The notes: a model not told the origin generated them from the letters alone. Shown: positions 16,762-26,205, counted from the first letter of the stretch. The stretch is 64,000 nucleotides of DNA from Myxococcus xanthus (GCF_900106535.1 NZ_FNOH01000006.1:372001-436000); one strand, 5' to 3'. Numbers and translations are program-made.

Positions 16762-19362
16762 ATGACGTTCTTGGACACGCAGAACCCCTGGCGCCTCGCG
16801 GGCGTGTTGTTGCTACTCGTCACGGCGGGGTGTCACCTGGATGACCCGCAGCCCATCCAACTGGAGCCCTCCGCGTCGGCGCGGGTGGTGGTGGTGCTGC
16901 CACGCACGCTGACGCCCGGGCCCGTCACGGAGGTCCGTGCCACGCTCAGACCCGTGGGAGGAGAAGAAGCGGGCGCGGTGCTCTCTGGCGGCGACGGCCT
17001 GTGGCAGGGGCTGGTGCGGCGGATTGCCTCTGGACGAGCGGCTGAGGCGAGCGCGACCGTCCGAGGTGATGGCGGTGAGGTGCTGGCGCACATCGACGTC
17101 CCGAACGTGGTGATAGGTGCGCACCGGACGGCGCTGGTCGTCCTGGTCCCGCGAGCCCCCGTCTCCGGCGTTCCCGGAGCGCCGTTCATTGACGCGGTAG
17201 TGGGCTCGTTGGCGGAGGTCCGGCCCGAAGGGCAGGTGGCGCTGCGCGCGGTGGCGGAGGCCGCGTCCGGGGATGGGGCGCTCACGTATGCCTGGCGGGC
17301 CTCGGCTGGAAGCTTCAGCGACGCCAGCGCCGTGGCGCCCGTCTGGACGGCGCCAGAGGCGTCCGGCTTCGTGACCTTGACGCTCCTGGTGACGAACGCG
17401 GTGGGCCAGGGGGCCACGCTGGACTTCCCCGTGCGAGTGGCCCGGGACCATGGCTTCGGAGCGGACAGCGTGGCCGCCTTCAATCGCTGGCCGTTGATGG
17501 TGGAGCTGGGCTCCCTCCCTTCTGGCGAGGTCCAGTATGGCGACTCCCTGCAACTCCAGGCGGAAGGCCGGGACGAAGACGGAGACACGCTCACCTACGC
17601 ATGGACGGCCAGTTGCGAAGGCACCTTCGATGACGCGAGCGCGCGGTCGCCTCGCTTCACGCCGTCCACGCCGCCCTCGGGAGCCTGTGGCGCGTGCCAG
17701 TTCCACGTCACGATGCGGGATGGCCGAGGCGGTGAGCACGTCGGCTTGGTGGACGTATGTGTGGTGCAGCGGCTGCCGCCCATCATCGTCTCCACGGCCC
17801 AATCTCGGACGGAGGCCGTGAGCGCGGAGCCCGTCCTGCTCCAGGCGGTGGCGGAGGACCCGCGCGGCGAGGCTCTCACCTTCCAGTGGTCCGCGAACAC
17901 CGGCCTCCTGGGAACCGCCACCCAGGACGGGACGCGGAGCGAGGTGCCCTGGTCCGCGCTGTCCTGTATCCCGGCGGGTGTGGAGCCCTCCGTGCGGCTC
18001 ACCGTCACGAATGTCTCGGGGATGAGCGCGACGCACGTGTTCCGGATTCGGTGGGATGACCGGCGCTGTGGGGCGTTTCCTCCCTGCTCCGCCCGGTGGG
18101 AGAACGACCGCGTGACGTTGACGGCGGACTGCACGACGGAGGGCACGCTGTACATCCCGGACGGAGTCACCTTCGACGGCGCCGGGCACGTGGTGACTGC
18201 GGTGGACCCCGAAGGCGGCCGCTTCCAGGGTGCCGTGCTTCGCAACCGGGGAGACACGGCCCACGTCCACGACGTGACGGTGGCGGCGCGCGGCCTGTCG
18301 GACCTGGCGTGTGATGCGGGCGAGGCCGGCTTGAGTGGCATCCGATTCATCGGGGCGAGCGGTTCCATCACCGATAGCGAAGTGCGCGCGCTGCACCAGG
18401 GCGCGGGCGAGAGCGGTTGCCAGGAGGGCGTGGCCATCGAGGTACGAAACGCCCAGGACGCGTCCCGCGTGGTTCAGGTGGAGGTCCTGCGCAACCACGC
18501 CGTGGGCTACCAGAAGGGGGGCATCGTGGCCTCGGGCCGGGTGGACGTGGCCGTGGAGGGCAACGTGGTGGAGGGCGGCGGTCCGTCGGCCGTCATCGCC
18601 AGGAATGGCATCCAGTTGAGCTTCGGCGCCACGGGACAGGTGCTGGGCAACCGCGTCACCGGCAACGTCTATACGGGGACCGGCTATGTGGCGGCCGGCA
18701 TCCTCGTCGCGGGTGGGGCCTACTACGGCGGCCCGGTGTGCGAGGACGTCCTCATCCAGGGCAACACGCTGGAGGCGAACGACATTGGCATCGACCTGTC
18801 GCAAGCGGAGGCGGACGGCGGGCCGCTGGCGCAATCCTCACGGTTGCTCGTGGTGGAGAACACGTTGAGCCACGGCGTGGTGGCGAACGGCGTGCCGTAC
18901 CAGGCGGCCATCTCGGACCTGGGCGGGGCCAACGTCATCAGCCGCAACCGCATCAGTGGCGCGGGCTATGCCAGGGAGACCCTGCCGGGCTCCACGTTCG
19001 ACGTGGACGTGGTGGCGGCTGCGGCGGCGCAGGTGGCCTTCCTGACACCCCAGCAAGACGTGGCGGCGGGCGCGTGCTCCGAGGCGTTGGTGGTGCAGAG
19101 TCAGGACGCCATGGGCAATCTGTCCGCCCTGGCTTCGTCCCTGCTGGTGGTGGAGGCACAGGGGAATGTTGGCGGGGTGACCTTCTTCCGGGACGCGGCG
19201 TGTACGCAGGCCCTGGTGCCTCTGAATGGCAGCGGCGCCATGGACCTGGAGGGACCGCAGCAGGAAGCGGTGTTCTATTTCCGCGCGGAACAGTCAGGAG
19301 CCCTGGAGGTACGGGTTCGAGGCGACGGGGTGAGTGCCTCCCAGATGCACGTGGTGCGGTAG
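16762..19362 (+). CDS. large beta-helix lipoprotein with Ig/PKD-like repeats
   Basis: The 866-residue protein has a lipoprotein signal ending VTAGC (Cys about 23). Residues about 130-430 hold PKD/Ig-like repeats (LTYAWRASAGSFSDASA and LTYAWTASCEGTFDDAS). From about 440 it carries a beta-helix domain closely matching the neighbour at 14794: shared blocks include SGCQEG/GGCQEG, GYQKGGIVA, DVLIQGN, NDIGIDLSQ, AISDLG and LPGSTFDVDV. GGAGGA 8-9 bases upstream fixes the ATG at 16762. Surface-exposed location is likely. The two genes arose by duplication with gain or loss of the PKD-like module. Confidence 0.85.
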   Translation: MTFLDTQNPWRLAGVLLLLVTAGCHLDDPQPIQLEPSASARVVVVLPRTLTPGPVTEVRATLRPVGGEEAGAVLSGGDGLWQGLVRRIASGRAAEASATVRGDGGEVLAHIDVPNVVIGAHRTALVVLVPRAPVSGVPGAPFIDAVVGSLAEVRPEGQVALRAVAEAASGDGALTYAWRASAGSFSDASAVAPVWTAPEASGFVTLTLLVTNAVGQGATLDFPVRVARDHGFGADSVAAFNRWPLMVELGSLPSGEVQYGDSLQLQAEGRDEDGDTLTYAWTASCEGTFDDASARSPRFTPSTPPSGACGACQFHVTMRDGRGGEHVGLVDVCVVQRLPPIIVSTAQSRTEAVSAEPVLLQAVAEDPRGEALTFQWSANTGLLGTATQDGTRSEVPWSALSCIPAGVEPSVRLTVTNVSGMSATHVFRIRWDDRRCGAFPPCSARWENDRVTLTADCTTEGTLYIPDGVTFDGAGHVVTAVDPEGGRFQGAVLRNRGDTAHVHDVTVAARGLSDLACDAGEAGLSGIRFIGASGSITDSEVRALHQGAGESGCQEGVAIEVRNAQDASRVVQVEVLRNHAVGYQKGGIVASGRVDVAVEGNVVEGGGPSAVIARNGIQLSFGATGQVLGNRVTGNVYTGTGYVAAGILVAGGAYYGGPVCEDVLIQGNTLEANDIGIDLSQAEADGGPLAQSSRLLVVENTLSHGVVANGVPYQAAISDLGGANVISRNRISGAGYARETLPGSTFDVDVVAAAAAQVAFLTPQQDVAAGACSEALVVQSQDAMGNLSALASSLLVVEAQGNVGGVTFFRDAACTQALVPLNGSGAMDLEGPQQEAVFYFRAEQSGALEVRVRGDGVSASQMHVVR

Positions 19363-19403
19363 ACGGGACGGGGTGCGTCGAGGTCTACTTCCACTGGTTC
19401 GTC

Positions 19404-20033
19404 ATGACTCCGACTCCCTTCGGGCCCGCATACACCCTCCAGACAGCACGAACCCTGCTCCGCTGCTGGTCACCCGCTGACGCCGCGCGTGCGCTCCGCG
19501 CCATCGACGCCAGCCTCGACCACCTGCGCCCCTGGTTGGACTGGGCGCGGCACTACCCCATCAGCGTGGAGCAGCAGGCCGCCGTCCTGCGGCGCTTTCG
19601 CGGGAGCTTCGACCTGGGACAGGACTTCACCTATGCCGTGTTCGACCGGGGTGGGACGGAGGTCCTGGGCGGCTGCGGGCTGCATCCTCGTGTGGGCGAG
19701 GGGGGCCGGGAGATAGGGTATTGGATTGCGGCCCAGCACGCCGGTCAGGGGCTCGCGACCGAAGTGGCGGCGGCGCTCGTCCGGGTCGCGTTCGAACTGG
19801 ATGGCCTGCGCCGGGTGGAGATTCACTGCGACCCGCTCAACGTGCCGAGCGCCGCGGTGGCCCGCAAGCTGGGCTTTACCCACGAAGGCACCTTGCGACA
19901 GCGCCTCCAGGCCGCTGACGGCTCGTGGCGCGACGTCATGCTCTGGACCCTCCTGGCGGAGGACTACCGGGCCAGCCCCGCCGCCGCGAGCGACCTGGAA
20001 GCGTTCGACGTGCTGGGGCAGAAGCTGCTGTAG
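19404..20033 (+). CDS. GNAT acetyltransferase, RimJ/RimL type
   Basis: The 209-residue protein is a GNAT fold with the RimJ/RimL plan: TARTLLRCWSPADA near the N-terminus, the acetyl-CoA loop IAAQHAGQGLATEVAAALV (motif A, about 110-130) and motif B with NVPSAAVARKLGFTHEGTLRQR. It would transfer acetyl from acetyl-CoA to the N-terminus of a protein or to a small-molecule amine. Substrate cannot be told. A good ribosome binding site is not visible, so the ATG at 19404 is chosen by family fit. It is tail-to-tail with a small lipoprotein gene 10 bases away. Confidence 0.9.
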   Translation: MTPTPFGPAYTLQTARTLLRCWSPADAARALRAIDASLDHLRPWLDWARHYPISVEQQAAVLRRFRGSFDLGQDFTYAVFDRGGTEVLGGCGLHPRVGEGGREIGYWIAAQHAGQGLATEVAAALVRVAFELDGLRRVEIHCDPLNVPSAAVARKLGFTHEGTLRQRLQAADGSWRDVMLWTLLAEDYRASPAAASDLEAFDVLGQKLL

Positions 20034-20042
20034 TCCCTCTGC

Positions 20043-20225
20043 TCAGGGGGCCTTGTCCTCGCGCTCCGGCGCTCCTTCCAGCGGTTCATTCGCGGGCTGG
20101 CGAATCAAGACGCCCACCCTCGTGTTCCGGGGCGAGCCCAGGTCGACAGGGCCTCCTGGGATGCCCAACTGCACGTAGCTGCAGCCGAACAGCGCGAAGA
20201 GCGGAATGATGGCCAGACGGCGCAT
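20043..20225 (-). CDS. small lipoprotein
   Basis: The 60-residue protein is a lipoprotein with a signal ending LFALFGC (Cys 14). The short mature part (SYVQLGIPGGPVDLGSPRN) has no known domain. ACGGAGGT 7 bases upstream of the ATG is a strong ribosome binding site and fixes the start. It ends 10 bases from the acetyltransferase stop. Confidence 0.7.
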   Translation of the reverse strand: MRRLAIIPLFALFGCSYVQLGIPGGPVDLGSPRNTRVGVLIRQPANEPLEGAPEREDKAP

Positions 20226-20355
20226 GGGCGGACCTCCGTGAGCGACGGGCCCATTCAACCGCGTGCCGCGTGTGGGATTCCAGGGCCGAGTGGAGGGCGT
20301 GTCGAGCGGCACACGGGGCCCACGCCGGGCGAGGTCAGATTCGACGGGGGCTACG

Positions 20356-22323
20356 TCATTCCCACGGATGATGCGAGCACGCTGGGGCGCCGCGACAAGA
20401 ACCTGGTCGTCCGCATGCAGAACCTCGTCGGAGGCGTCTCTTCCGGCCCGACGGCTCGCGCAGGTACCAGGGCGTGTTGATGACGACGATGTGGGGCCCT
20501 CCGCGAACCAGGAGCATCATCTTCAACAGCGTGGCGGTGTGGCTGGGGATGATGAAGTGGTGCCATCGGCGCTCGACGAGCTCTGGCACCAGCACCGCGA
20601 TGAACCGGCCCGGATGCTCCGCGGCGAGCTTCCGGACGTAGCCCAGCAACGGGTCCACGACCTGGCGGTAGGTCGGCACGAGCACGTCCAGTCGTGGCAC
20701 CGGCCGTCCGGCCTTCCGAAGGGGCGCGGCCACCTGCCACTCCCAGCGCTGCACCAATTGCTCCTGGGCGTCCGGTTGTCCTCGGACCTGCACGGCGTAC
20801 ACATCCGGGGACATGGACAGGGCCAGCCGCAGGCCCTTCTGCGCCACCCGGTCCAGGCGCCGGAGGGGCACCACCACCACGGGCGCGGCGAGCGGCTGCA
20901 CGGGAATGGGGTGGGGCGTCTCGGTGGCGGCGTGGATGCGCTCGGCGTGGCGCCGCGAGGTCCGGAGCAGCACGTAGGTCAGGGGAATGAAGACGACGGT
21001 CAGCCAGGCGCCCTCCTCGAACTTGGCCGTCGCCACCACGGCCAGCGCCAGGGCGGTGCAGGCCGCGCCCACGCCATTCACCCACTGGAACCTCCGCGCG
21101 CCGCGTCCGCTCATGCGCCGCCAGTGCATGACCATGCCGAGCTGGGACAAGGTGAAGGCGGACAGCGCCCCCACCGCGAACAGTGGGATGAGGTGGTCCG
21201 TCACGCCGTTGAACAGGACCAGAAGCACGGCGGCCAGCAGGGACAGGGTGACGATGCCCGTGGAATACACGAGGCGCTGGCCCACGTGGGCGAAGGCCGG
21301 AGGCAGGTTGCTGTCGAGCGCCAGCGCGCGGCACAGGCGGGGGAAGTCCGCGAAGCTCGTGTTGGCGGACAGGCAGAGCACACAGACGATGGCCGCCAGC
21401 GCCACGTAGTAGAAGACGCCGCGCCCGGTGATGGCGGCCACGACCTGGGACAGCACGCTCTGGTAGCCGGCCTGGCCCGGCGCGGTCGCGCCAATGTCAT
21501 AGGCGTGGCTCATCCACGCCACGCCGCAGAGCAGCATCACCAGGATGCTCACGATGCCCAGCAACGTCCGGCGCGCGTTGCGCACGCGGGGTTCGCGGAA
21601 GATGGGCACGCCGTTGCTGACGGCCTCGATGCCCGTCATCGCCGTGCAGCCGTTCGCGAAGGCATGCATCAACAGCCAGAGGCTCGCCATGGCCGTGCTC
21701 TCCGGGAGCCGGGGCGGGGCGACGACGGGCACGGGGCTGCCATTGGACGTGAGCACCTTCCAGATGCCGATGAGCAGGGTGATGCCCAGGCAGCCGACGA
21801 ACAGGTAGGTCGGTAGCAGGAAGGCCGAGCCCGCGGTGCGGATGCCTCGCAGGTTCACGACCATGATGAAGCCGAGCAGCAGCAGGCACAGGAGCAGGGT
21901 GTGGGGAAACAGGCTGGGGATGGCGGAGACGAGCGCGCCCACGCCGGCGGAAATGGCCACCGCGACGTTGAGTACGTAATCCAACGCCAGCGCGGAGGCC
22001 GCGAGCAGCGCGGGCCTCACGCCCAGGTTGGCGCGGGCCACGGAGAACGAGCCGCCGCCGTCGGGATACGCGGCGATGGTCTGCCGGTAGGAGAACTGCA
22101 CCACGAGCAGCAGCGCGACGATGATGCCGGTGAGCAGGCCGATGTACCGCGGCCCGGCGCTGCCCAGCACGAGCATGGCGGTGAGCGCGGCCTCGGGCCC
22201 GTAGGCCGCGGAGGCCAACGCGTCCAGCCCGAGCACGGGGATGCCTGTCAGCGGACCAATCCTCTCCTCTTCCGCTCGCTCGTTCGGAATGGGCCTGCCG
22301 AACAGGACCCGCCACAAGGACAT
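20356..22323 (-). CDS. KimA-type potassium importer (APC superfamily)
   Basis: The 655-residue protein fits the KimA/YdaO class of APC-superfamily K+ importers. It starts with the characteristic EERIGPLTGIPVLGLDALAS segment, has about 12-13 membrane segments to about residue 450, and a cytoplasmic C-terminal domain (MSPDVYAVQVRG, HTATLLKMMLLVRGGPHIVVIN) resembling the USP-like fold of KimA. These proteins import K+ with high affinity using the proton gradient and in Bacillus are controlled by c-di-AMP. The final 20 residues are Arg/Gly-rich and unlike the family. It has no close partner gene; regulation by c-di-AMP here is unproven. Confidence 0.88.
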   Translation of the reverse strand: MSLWRVLFGRPIPNERAEEERIGPLTGIPVLGLDALASAAYGPEAALTAMLVLGSAGPRYIGLLTGIIVALLLVVQFSYRQTIAAYPDGGGSFSVARANLGVRPALLAASALALDYVLNVAVAISAGVGALVSAIPSLFPHTLLLCLLLLGFIMVVNLRGIRTAGSAFLLPTYLFVGCLGITLLIGIWKVLTSNGSPVPVVAPPRLPESTAMASLWLLMHAFANGCTAMTGIEAVSNGVPIFREPRVRNARRTLLGIVSILVMLLCGVAWMSHAYDIGATAPGQAGYQSVLSQVVAAITGRGVFYYVALAAIVCVLCLSANTSFADFPRLCRALALDSNLPPAFAHVGQRLVYSTGIVTLSLLAAVLLVLFNGVTDHLIPLFAVGALSAFTLSQLGMVMHWRRMSGRGARRFQWVNGVGAACTALALAVVATAKFEEGAWLTVVFIPLTYVLLRTSRRHAERIHAATETPHPIPVQPLAAPVVVVPLRRLDRVAQKGLRLALSMSPDVYAVQVRGQPDAQEQLVQRWEWQVAAPLRKAGRPVPRLDVLVPTYRQVVDPLLGYVRKLAAEHPGRFIAVLVPELVERRWHHFIIPSHTATLLKMMLLVRGGPHIVVINTPWYLREPSGRKRRLRRGSACGRPGSCRGAPACSHHPWE

Positions 22324-22451
22324 GCCTGAAAGGTAGTGCCGCGTCTCCGGGGGCTTCGACAGGCGACGGGCCTTGCGCCCGGCCTTACTTGGAAAGTTCC
22401 TGCGTGCTGCGCACCCTCGTCATGGATTCCCCCCTGCATCACGGAGGCGCC

Positions 22452-22547
22452 ATGACCCCGTCCGAGTTGACGGCCGAGCAGCTTCAACACCTGGTGCATT
22501 CGCTGGGTGACTGGTTTCACGACATCTCGTCAACGTGCGTGACGTAG
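22452..22547 (+). pseudogene. 5' fragment of a methyltransferase-like gene
   Basis: A strong start (CACGGAGG, then ATG at 22452) opens a 31-residue frame MTPSELTAEQLQHLV...SLGDWFHDI, which reads like the N-terminus of a class I SAM methyltransferase of the sugar-modification type, whose sequence continues with a NLGGVRTAP-like segment. Here the frame breaks after WFHDI and stops at TAG 22545. The next bases continue, in another frame, into the C-terminal half of an epimerase. This is best read as a deletion junction near 22515-22525. Confidence 0.55.
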
Positions 22548-22888
22548 CGAACGCCTGCGCGCTGGCGCTCGACGCGCGGGGGGCGGACTCGCACGTCCTC
22601 AACGTGGGCAGTGGACAGTCCATCACCGTGAATGAAGTGGCCCTGACGCTCGCGGAGGTGATGGGCCGCCTTGGCCTCCGCCCCGCGGTGACGGGTCGCT
22701 ATCGCATGGGCGACATCCGTCACTGCTTCGCGGACATCTCCCTGGCGTGTGAGTTGCTGGGGTACGCACCCCGGGTTTCCTTCCACGACGGGCTCGCGGA
22801 GCTGTCGTCGTGGCTCGAGGACCAGGTGGCGACGGACCGCGTGGCGGAGGCGCGCGCGGAACTCGAGACGCGAGGGCTGACCGTATGA
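22511..22888 (+). pseudogene. 3' half of an NAD-dependent sugar epimerase
   Basis: The frame open from about 22511 reads LVNVRDVANACALAL, the typical mid-protein block of extended SDR nucleotide-sugar epimerases, followed by HVLNVGSGQSITVNEVA and a C-terminal domain to TGA 22886-22888. The N-terminal NAD-binding half (GxxGxxG and the catalytic YxxxK) is missing. It could only be translated from an internal GTG at 22535. Its stop overlaps the start of the next epimerase (ATGA), so it was once the upstream gene of that operon. Confidence 0.6.
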
Positions 22889-23985
22889 GCGCGGCGGAAC
22901 CTTGGAAGGTGGAGGGGGGCAGGACGGTCATCTTCGGCGGCGCCGGCTTCATCGGCTCCAACCTGGCGGACCACTACCTGTCCGCGGGGCGGACCGTGCG
23001 CGTCGTCGATAACCTGACGCGCCCCGGGGTGGTGCACAACCTGCGTTGGCTCCAGGCCCGGCATGGCGCCCGGCTGGAGGTGGTGACGGCGGACGTACGG
23101 GACGCCCATGCGGTGAAGCAATCCGTCGTTGGCGCCAGCGAGGTCTTCCACTTCGCGGCCCAGGGGGCTGTCACCACCAGCCTGGAGACGCCCGTCACCG
23201 ACTTCGAGGTCAACGCGGGCGGCACCCTGAACGTGCTGGAGGCGCTGCGCGCCATGGAGCGGCCTGCCTCGCTCGTCTTCACCTCCACCAACAAGGTCTA
23301 CGGTTGCACGCCGGGCGTGGAGTTCGTCCAGAAGCCCAGCCGCTACGCGCCTCGGGACGCGGGCCTGCGCGGTCACGGCGTGGGGGAGGACTGCCCGGTG
23401 GACTTCGAGAGCCCCGATGGCTGCTCCAAGGGCGCGGCGGACCAGTACGTGCTCGACTACGCGCGGGCTTACGGGCTGAGGACGGTGGTGTTCCGGATGA
23501 GCTGCATCTACGGCCCCCGGCAGTTCGGCACCGAGGACCAGGGCTGGGTGGCGCACTTCCTCCTGTGCATGCTCGAAGGCCGGCCCCTCACGCTCTACGG
23601 AGATGGCAAGCAGGTACGCGACATCCTCGATGTGGGGGACCTGGTGCGCGCGCTCGGCCTGGCGCAGCAGCACATCGGACGGCTCAAGGGGCAGGCCTTC
23701 AACATTGGCGGCGGCCCGTCGCGGACAGTGAGCCTGTTGGACTTGCTGGGGCTCATCTCTCAGCGCACCGGTCTGCGGCCCGCGCTCCAGTTCGAGGATG
23801 GGCGGACGGGGGACCCGCGCTACTACGTCTCCGACCCCCGCAAGTTCCAGGCAGCCACGGGGTGGGCGCCCCAGGTGGGAATCGCCGAGGGCGTGGACCG
23901 GCTCCACGACTGGCTGCGGACCCTGATGCTCGAGCGGCCAGTGGCGTCCGGGCAGGGAGGGGCGCGTGAAGTCCTCGTAGGCTAG
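22885..23985 (+). CDS. CDP-paratose 2-epimerase-like SDR enzyme
   Basis: The 366-residue extended SDR starts with an NAD-binding GGAGFIGSN motif (about 18-26) and has FAAQGAVTTS, the Ser-rich TSTNKVYG block and the GCSKGAADQYVLDYAR segment typical of CDP-paratose/CDP-tyvelose 2-epimerases. These interconvert CDP-activated deoxysugars for O-antigen or exopolysaccharide. One oddity is critical: the YxxxK site should read SPYGCSK, but here it is SPDGCSK, with Asp (GAT) in place of the catalytic Tyr. If the reading is right the enzyme would be inactive or altered. It is translationally coupled to the truncated epimerase upstream, suggesting a locus in decay. Confidence 0.85.
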   Translation: MSAAEPWKVEGGRTVIFGGAGFIGSNLADHYLSAGRTVRVVDNLTRPGVVHNLRWLQARHGARLEVVTADVRDAHAVKQSVVGASEVFHFAAQGAVTTSLETPVTDFEVNAGGTLNVLEALRAMERPASLVFTSTNKVYGCTPGVEFVQKPSRYAPRDAGLRGHGVGEDCPVDFESPDGCSKGAADQYVLDYARAYGLRTVVFRMSCIYGPRQFGTEDQGWVAHFLLCMLEGRPLTLYGDGKQVRDILDVGDLVRALGLAQQHIGRLKGQAFNIGGGPSRTVSLLDLLGLISQRTGLRPALQFEDGRTGDPRYYVSDPRKFQAATGWAPQVGIAEGVDRLHDWLRTLMLERPVASGQGGAREVLVG

Positions 23986-23991
23986 AGGGCG

Positions 23992-24075
23992 CGCCGTCCG
24001 CCGTGTGCTGACGTGCTCGACCCGCGGCTCGCCTGGAGCGAGGGCGTCACCTACATCGGCATCGGGCGCGACTGA
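23992..24075 (+). pseudogene. short coding-like remnant after the epimerase
   Basis: In the same frame after the epimerase stop, a stretch reads CADVLDPRLAWSEGVTYIGIGRD and ends at TGA 24073-24075. This looks like the C-terminus of a lost enzyme rather than random sequence, but it is only about 25 residues and no family can be named with confidence. It may be another deletion scar like the one at 22.5 kb. Confidence 0.25.
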
Positions 24076-24132
24076 CGCACGGCTCCAAGTGGCTCTGGCG
24101 TGCTTGGGGTGCTATCCCCACGCATCGCCCCG

Positions 24133-26205
24133 ATGAGCACCGACGCCCCGACTGCCGCCGCGCCCCCCGATGTCTTTCAAAGGCGTCTCGATGGACTGCT
24201 CATCGTGGCGCTCGTCGTCTGGGGATTGGCCCAACTGGCGCCTCACCTGGCGCACCCGGCCATCTACATCTGGGACGAGGCGATGCACCAGGCCGCCGCG
24301 CGCGGCACGCACGAAACCTTCTTCACGCCGCACATCTACAAGGACCCGGTCTTCCCCGCGGACCCGCGCCACTGGTGGGCCGCGCACGTGTGGATGCACA
24401 AGCCCACGGGGCCCTTCTGGTTCGGCGCGTTGATGATGCACGTGGTGGGCGTGACGCCGCTGGCGTTGCGGCTGGCCTCGCTCCTGGGGCACCTGGCCGC
24501 GGCGGTGTCCATCTACCTCATCGCGCGCAGGCCCGCCGGGCGCTTCTGGGCCGTGCTGGGGGCGGCGGGCTTCCTCGCCATGCCCTTTGGCTGGCAGCTC
24601 GTCCAGGGGCGCATCTTCGGCGATGTGACGGATTGCACCCTGACGGGCTGCAACGCCGTCGCGGTGGCGCTCCTGTTCCACGCCACGCGCCAGGGCTCCT
24701 GGCGGTGGGGGCTGGCGGCAGGGGCGGCCGTGGGGCTGGGCTTCCTTTGCAAGACGGGGCTCGCGCTGACGCCCCTGGGCATCGCGGCGACGCTGTGGGC
24801 GCTCGGCCGGCTGCGCTTCTGTCCGGGGCCGAGGTTCAGCACGGTGGTGGCCATGGTGGGCATGGCCGTGCTCCTGGCCGCGCCGTGGAGCTTCTACTCC
24901 GCATGGCGCTGGCCGGAGCTGCATGACTTGGAGGCGCGGGTGACGCGCGCCCACCTCTTCGCCGACCCGACGGTGGACGTGGGGCCCTGGCACCGGCCGG
25001 TGGATGCCCTCTTGAATGAGGTCAACACCCAGAGCCTGGCGCCGCTGCCCGCGGTGTTGCCGCTGCTCGCCTTCGTGTGGCTGCTGGTGCGCGCGGTGCG
25101 CCGGCGGGAGCTGGAGGTGGTGGGGCTCGCGTTGTGGGTGGGGGCCACCTGGCTCGTGTTGTCACTGAGCGTGGTGAAGGTCCCCGCCATTGCCTGGGGC
25201 GCGGTGCCCGCCGTCCTGGCCGCATTGGCCATCGCGGGCGCGGATGCCCGGCGCCACCCTGCGCTCGCGGCGGCGCTCCTGGCGGCGGTCGCCACGCCGT
25301 GGTTCGTCAAGCACCTGCCGGTGCTCGGTGCTGTCCGCGCCGTGCTCCCCACGGTGCTGGTGCAGACGCGCGCCCGGCCCGGGCTCGCCGAGGGGCTGGT
25401 CGTGGCCGCCGCGGCGGCGCTGCTCGTCGCGCTCGTGTGCTGGCGCCTGCCGCGGAAGCTGTCCTGGGCGCCCCTGGGGCTGGGGCTCCTGGCCTCGGGC
25501 GTGCTCGCGTGGCTGCTGGCCGTCACCTTTCCGGTGGCGAAGGCAGACTACCAGGCCAGGCATCTGGATGACCTGTACGTCACCTACTCCCGCGAGGTGG
25601 GGCGCGCGCTCGACCAGCAGACGCCGGCGCGCAGTGTCCTCTTCCTCGCGCAGGACTCGGACGTGCCCGGCTCCATGGAGTACCTGAGCCTCATGTTCTG
25701 GAGCAACCGCATGGCGTACCGGCGGCCGCCCGACGTCGTGAGTGCTCGCAAGCACGGCTATCACCCCTACCTCGTCTCGCCGCTCGCGGAGCACTACGCC
25801 CCCGTTCCCGGTGTGCCTCCGGATGCCGCGCTGCGAGCCTATGACCTGGAGGCACCCCGGTCCGAACCCGCGCCACTGCCTGATGGGGTCATGCCGCTGG
25901 CCTTCCGTGAGAAGGACATGGAGGTGCTGGGCGTCGCGGCGGGCCACGCGGGTGGGGGCCGTGACCGGTATGCCTTCTACGTCCGCGCCCAGGGCGTGCC
26001 TCGCGCGCTGCGCGTCGTCTTCCACGGACCGGGCGGAAGCGTGGAGCGCATGCTGGAGCCCGGCGCCGCGCTGCGGCAGCCCGCCACGCTGCGGCGCGCC
26101 AACTGGTTCATCGTGCCCGTGCTGGGGCCTCCCAGCGCCGGCGTGACGCATCTGGAACTGGGCGCCAACGGCCAGCGGGTGACGTTCTCCCGCCCGGGCG
26201 CCTGA
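24133..26205 (+). CDS. GT39-type glycosyltransferase (ArnT/PMT-like)
   Basis: The 690-residue membrane enzyme has about 11-12 hydrophobic segments in the N-terminal two-thirds and a soluble periplasmic C-terminal part. The first periplasmic loop carries the GT-C family acidic motif IYIWDEAMHQAAARG (Asp 48, Glu 49), as in lipid-linked mannosyl- and arabinosyl-transferases. It would transfer a sugar from a polyprenyl-phosphate donor to a lipid or protein in the periplasm. The ATG at 24133 is chosen over an upstream GTG because the family starts close to the first membrane segment. It follows the sugar-nucleotide genes but is separated by about 150 bases. Confidence 0.82.
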   Translation: MSTDAPTAAAPPDVFQRRLDGLLIVALVVWGLAQLAPHLAHPAIYIWDEAMHQAAARGTHETFFTPHIYKDPVFPADPRHWWAAHVWMHKPTGPFWFGALMMHVVGVTPLALRLASLLGHLAAAVSIYLIARRPAGRFWAVLGAAGFLAMPFGWQLVQGRIFGDVTDCTLTGCNAVAVALLFHATRQGSWRWGLAAGAAVGLGFLCKTGLALTPLGIAATLWALGRLRFCPGPRFSTVVAMVGMAVLLAAPWSFYSAWRWPELHDLEARVTRAHLFADPTVDVGPWHRPVDALLNEVNTQSLAPLPAVLPLLAFVWLLVRAVRRRELEVVGLALWVGATWLVLSLSVVKVPAIAWGAVPAVLAALAIAGADARRHPALAAALLAAVATPWFVKHLPVLGAVRAVLPTVLVQTRARPGLAEGLVVAAAAALLVALVCWRLPRKLSWAPLGLGLLASGVLAWLLAVTFPVAKADYQARHLDDLYVTYSREVGRALDQQTPARSVLFLAQDSDVPGSMEYLSLMFWSNRMAYRRPPDVVSARKHGYHPYLVSPLAEHYAPVPGVPPDAALRAYDLEAPRSEPAPLPDGVMPLAFREKDMEVLGVAAGHAGGGRDRYAFYVRAQGVPRALRVVFHGPGGSVERMLEPGAALRQPATLRRANWFIVPVLGPPSAGVTHLELGANGQRVTFSRPGA

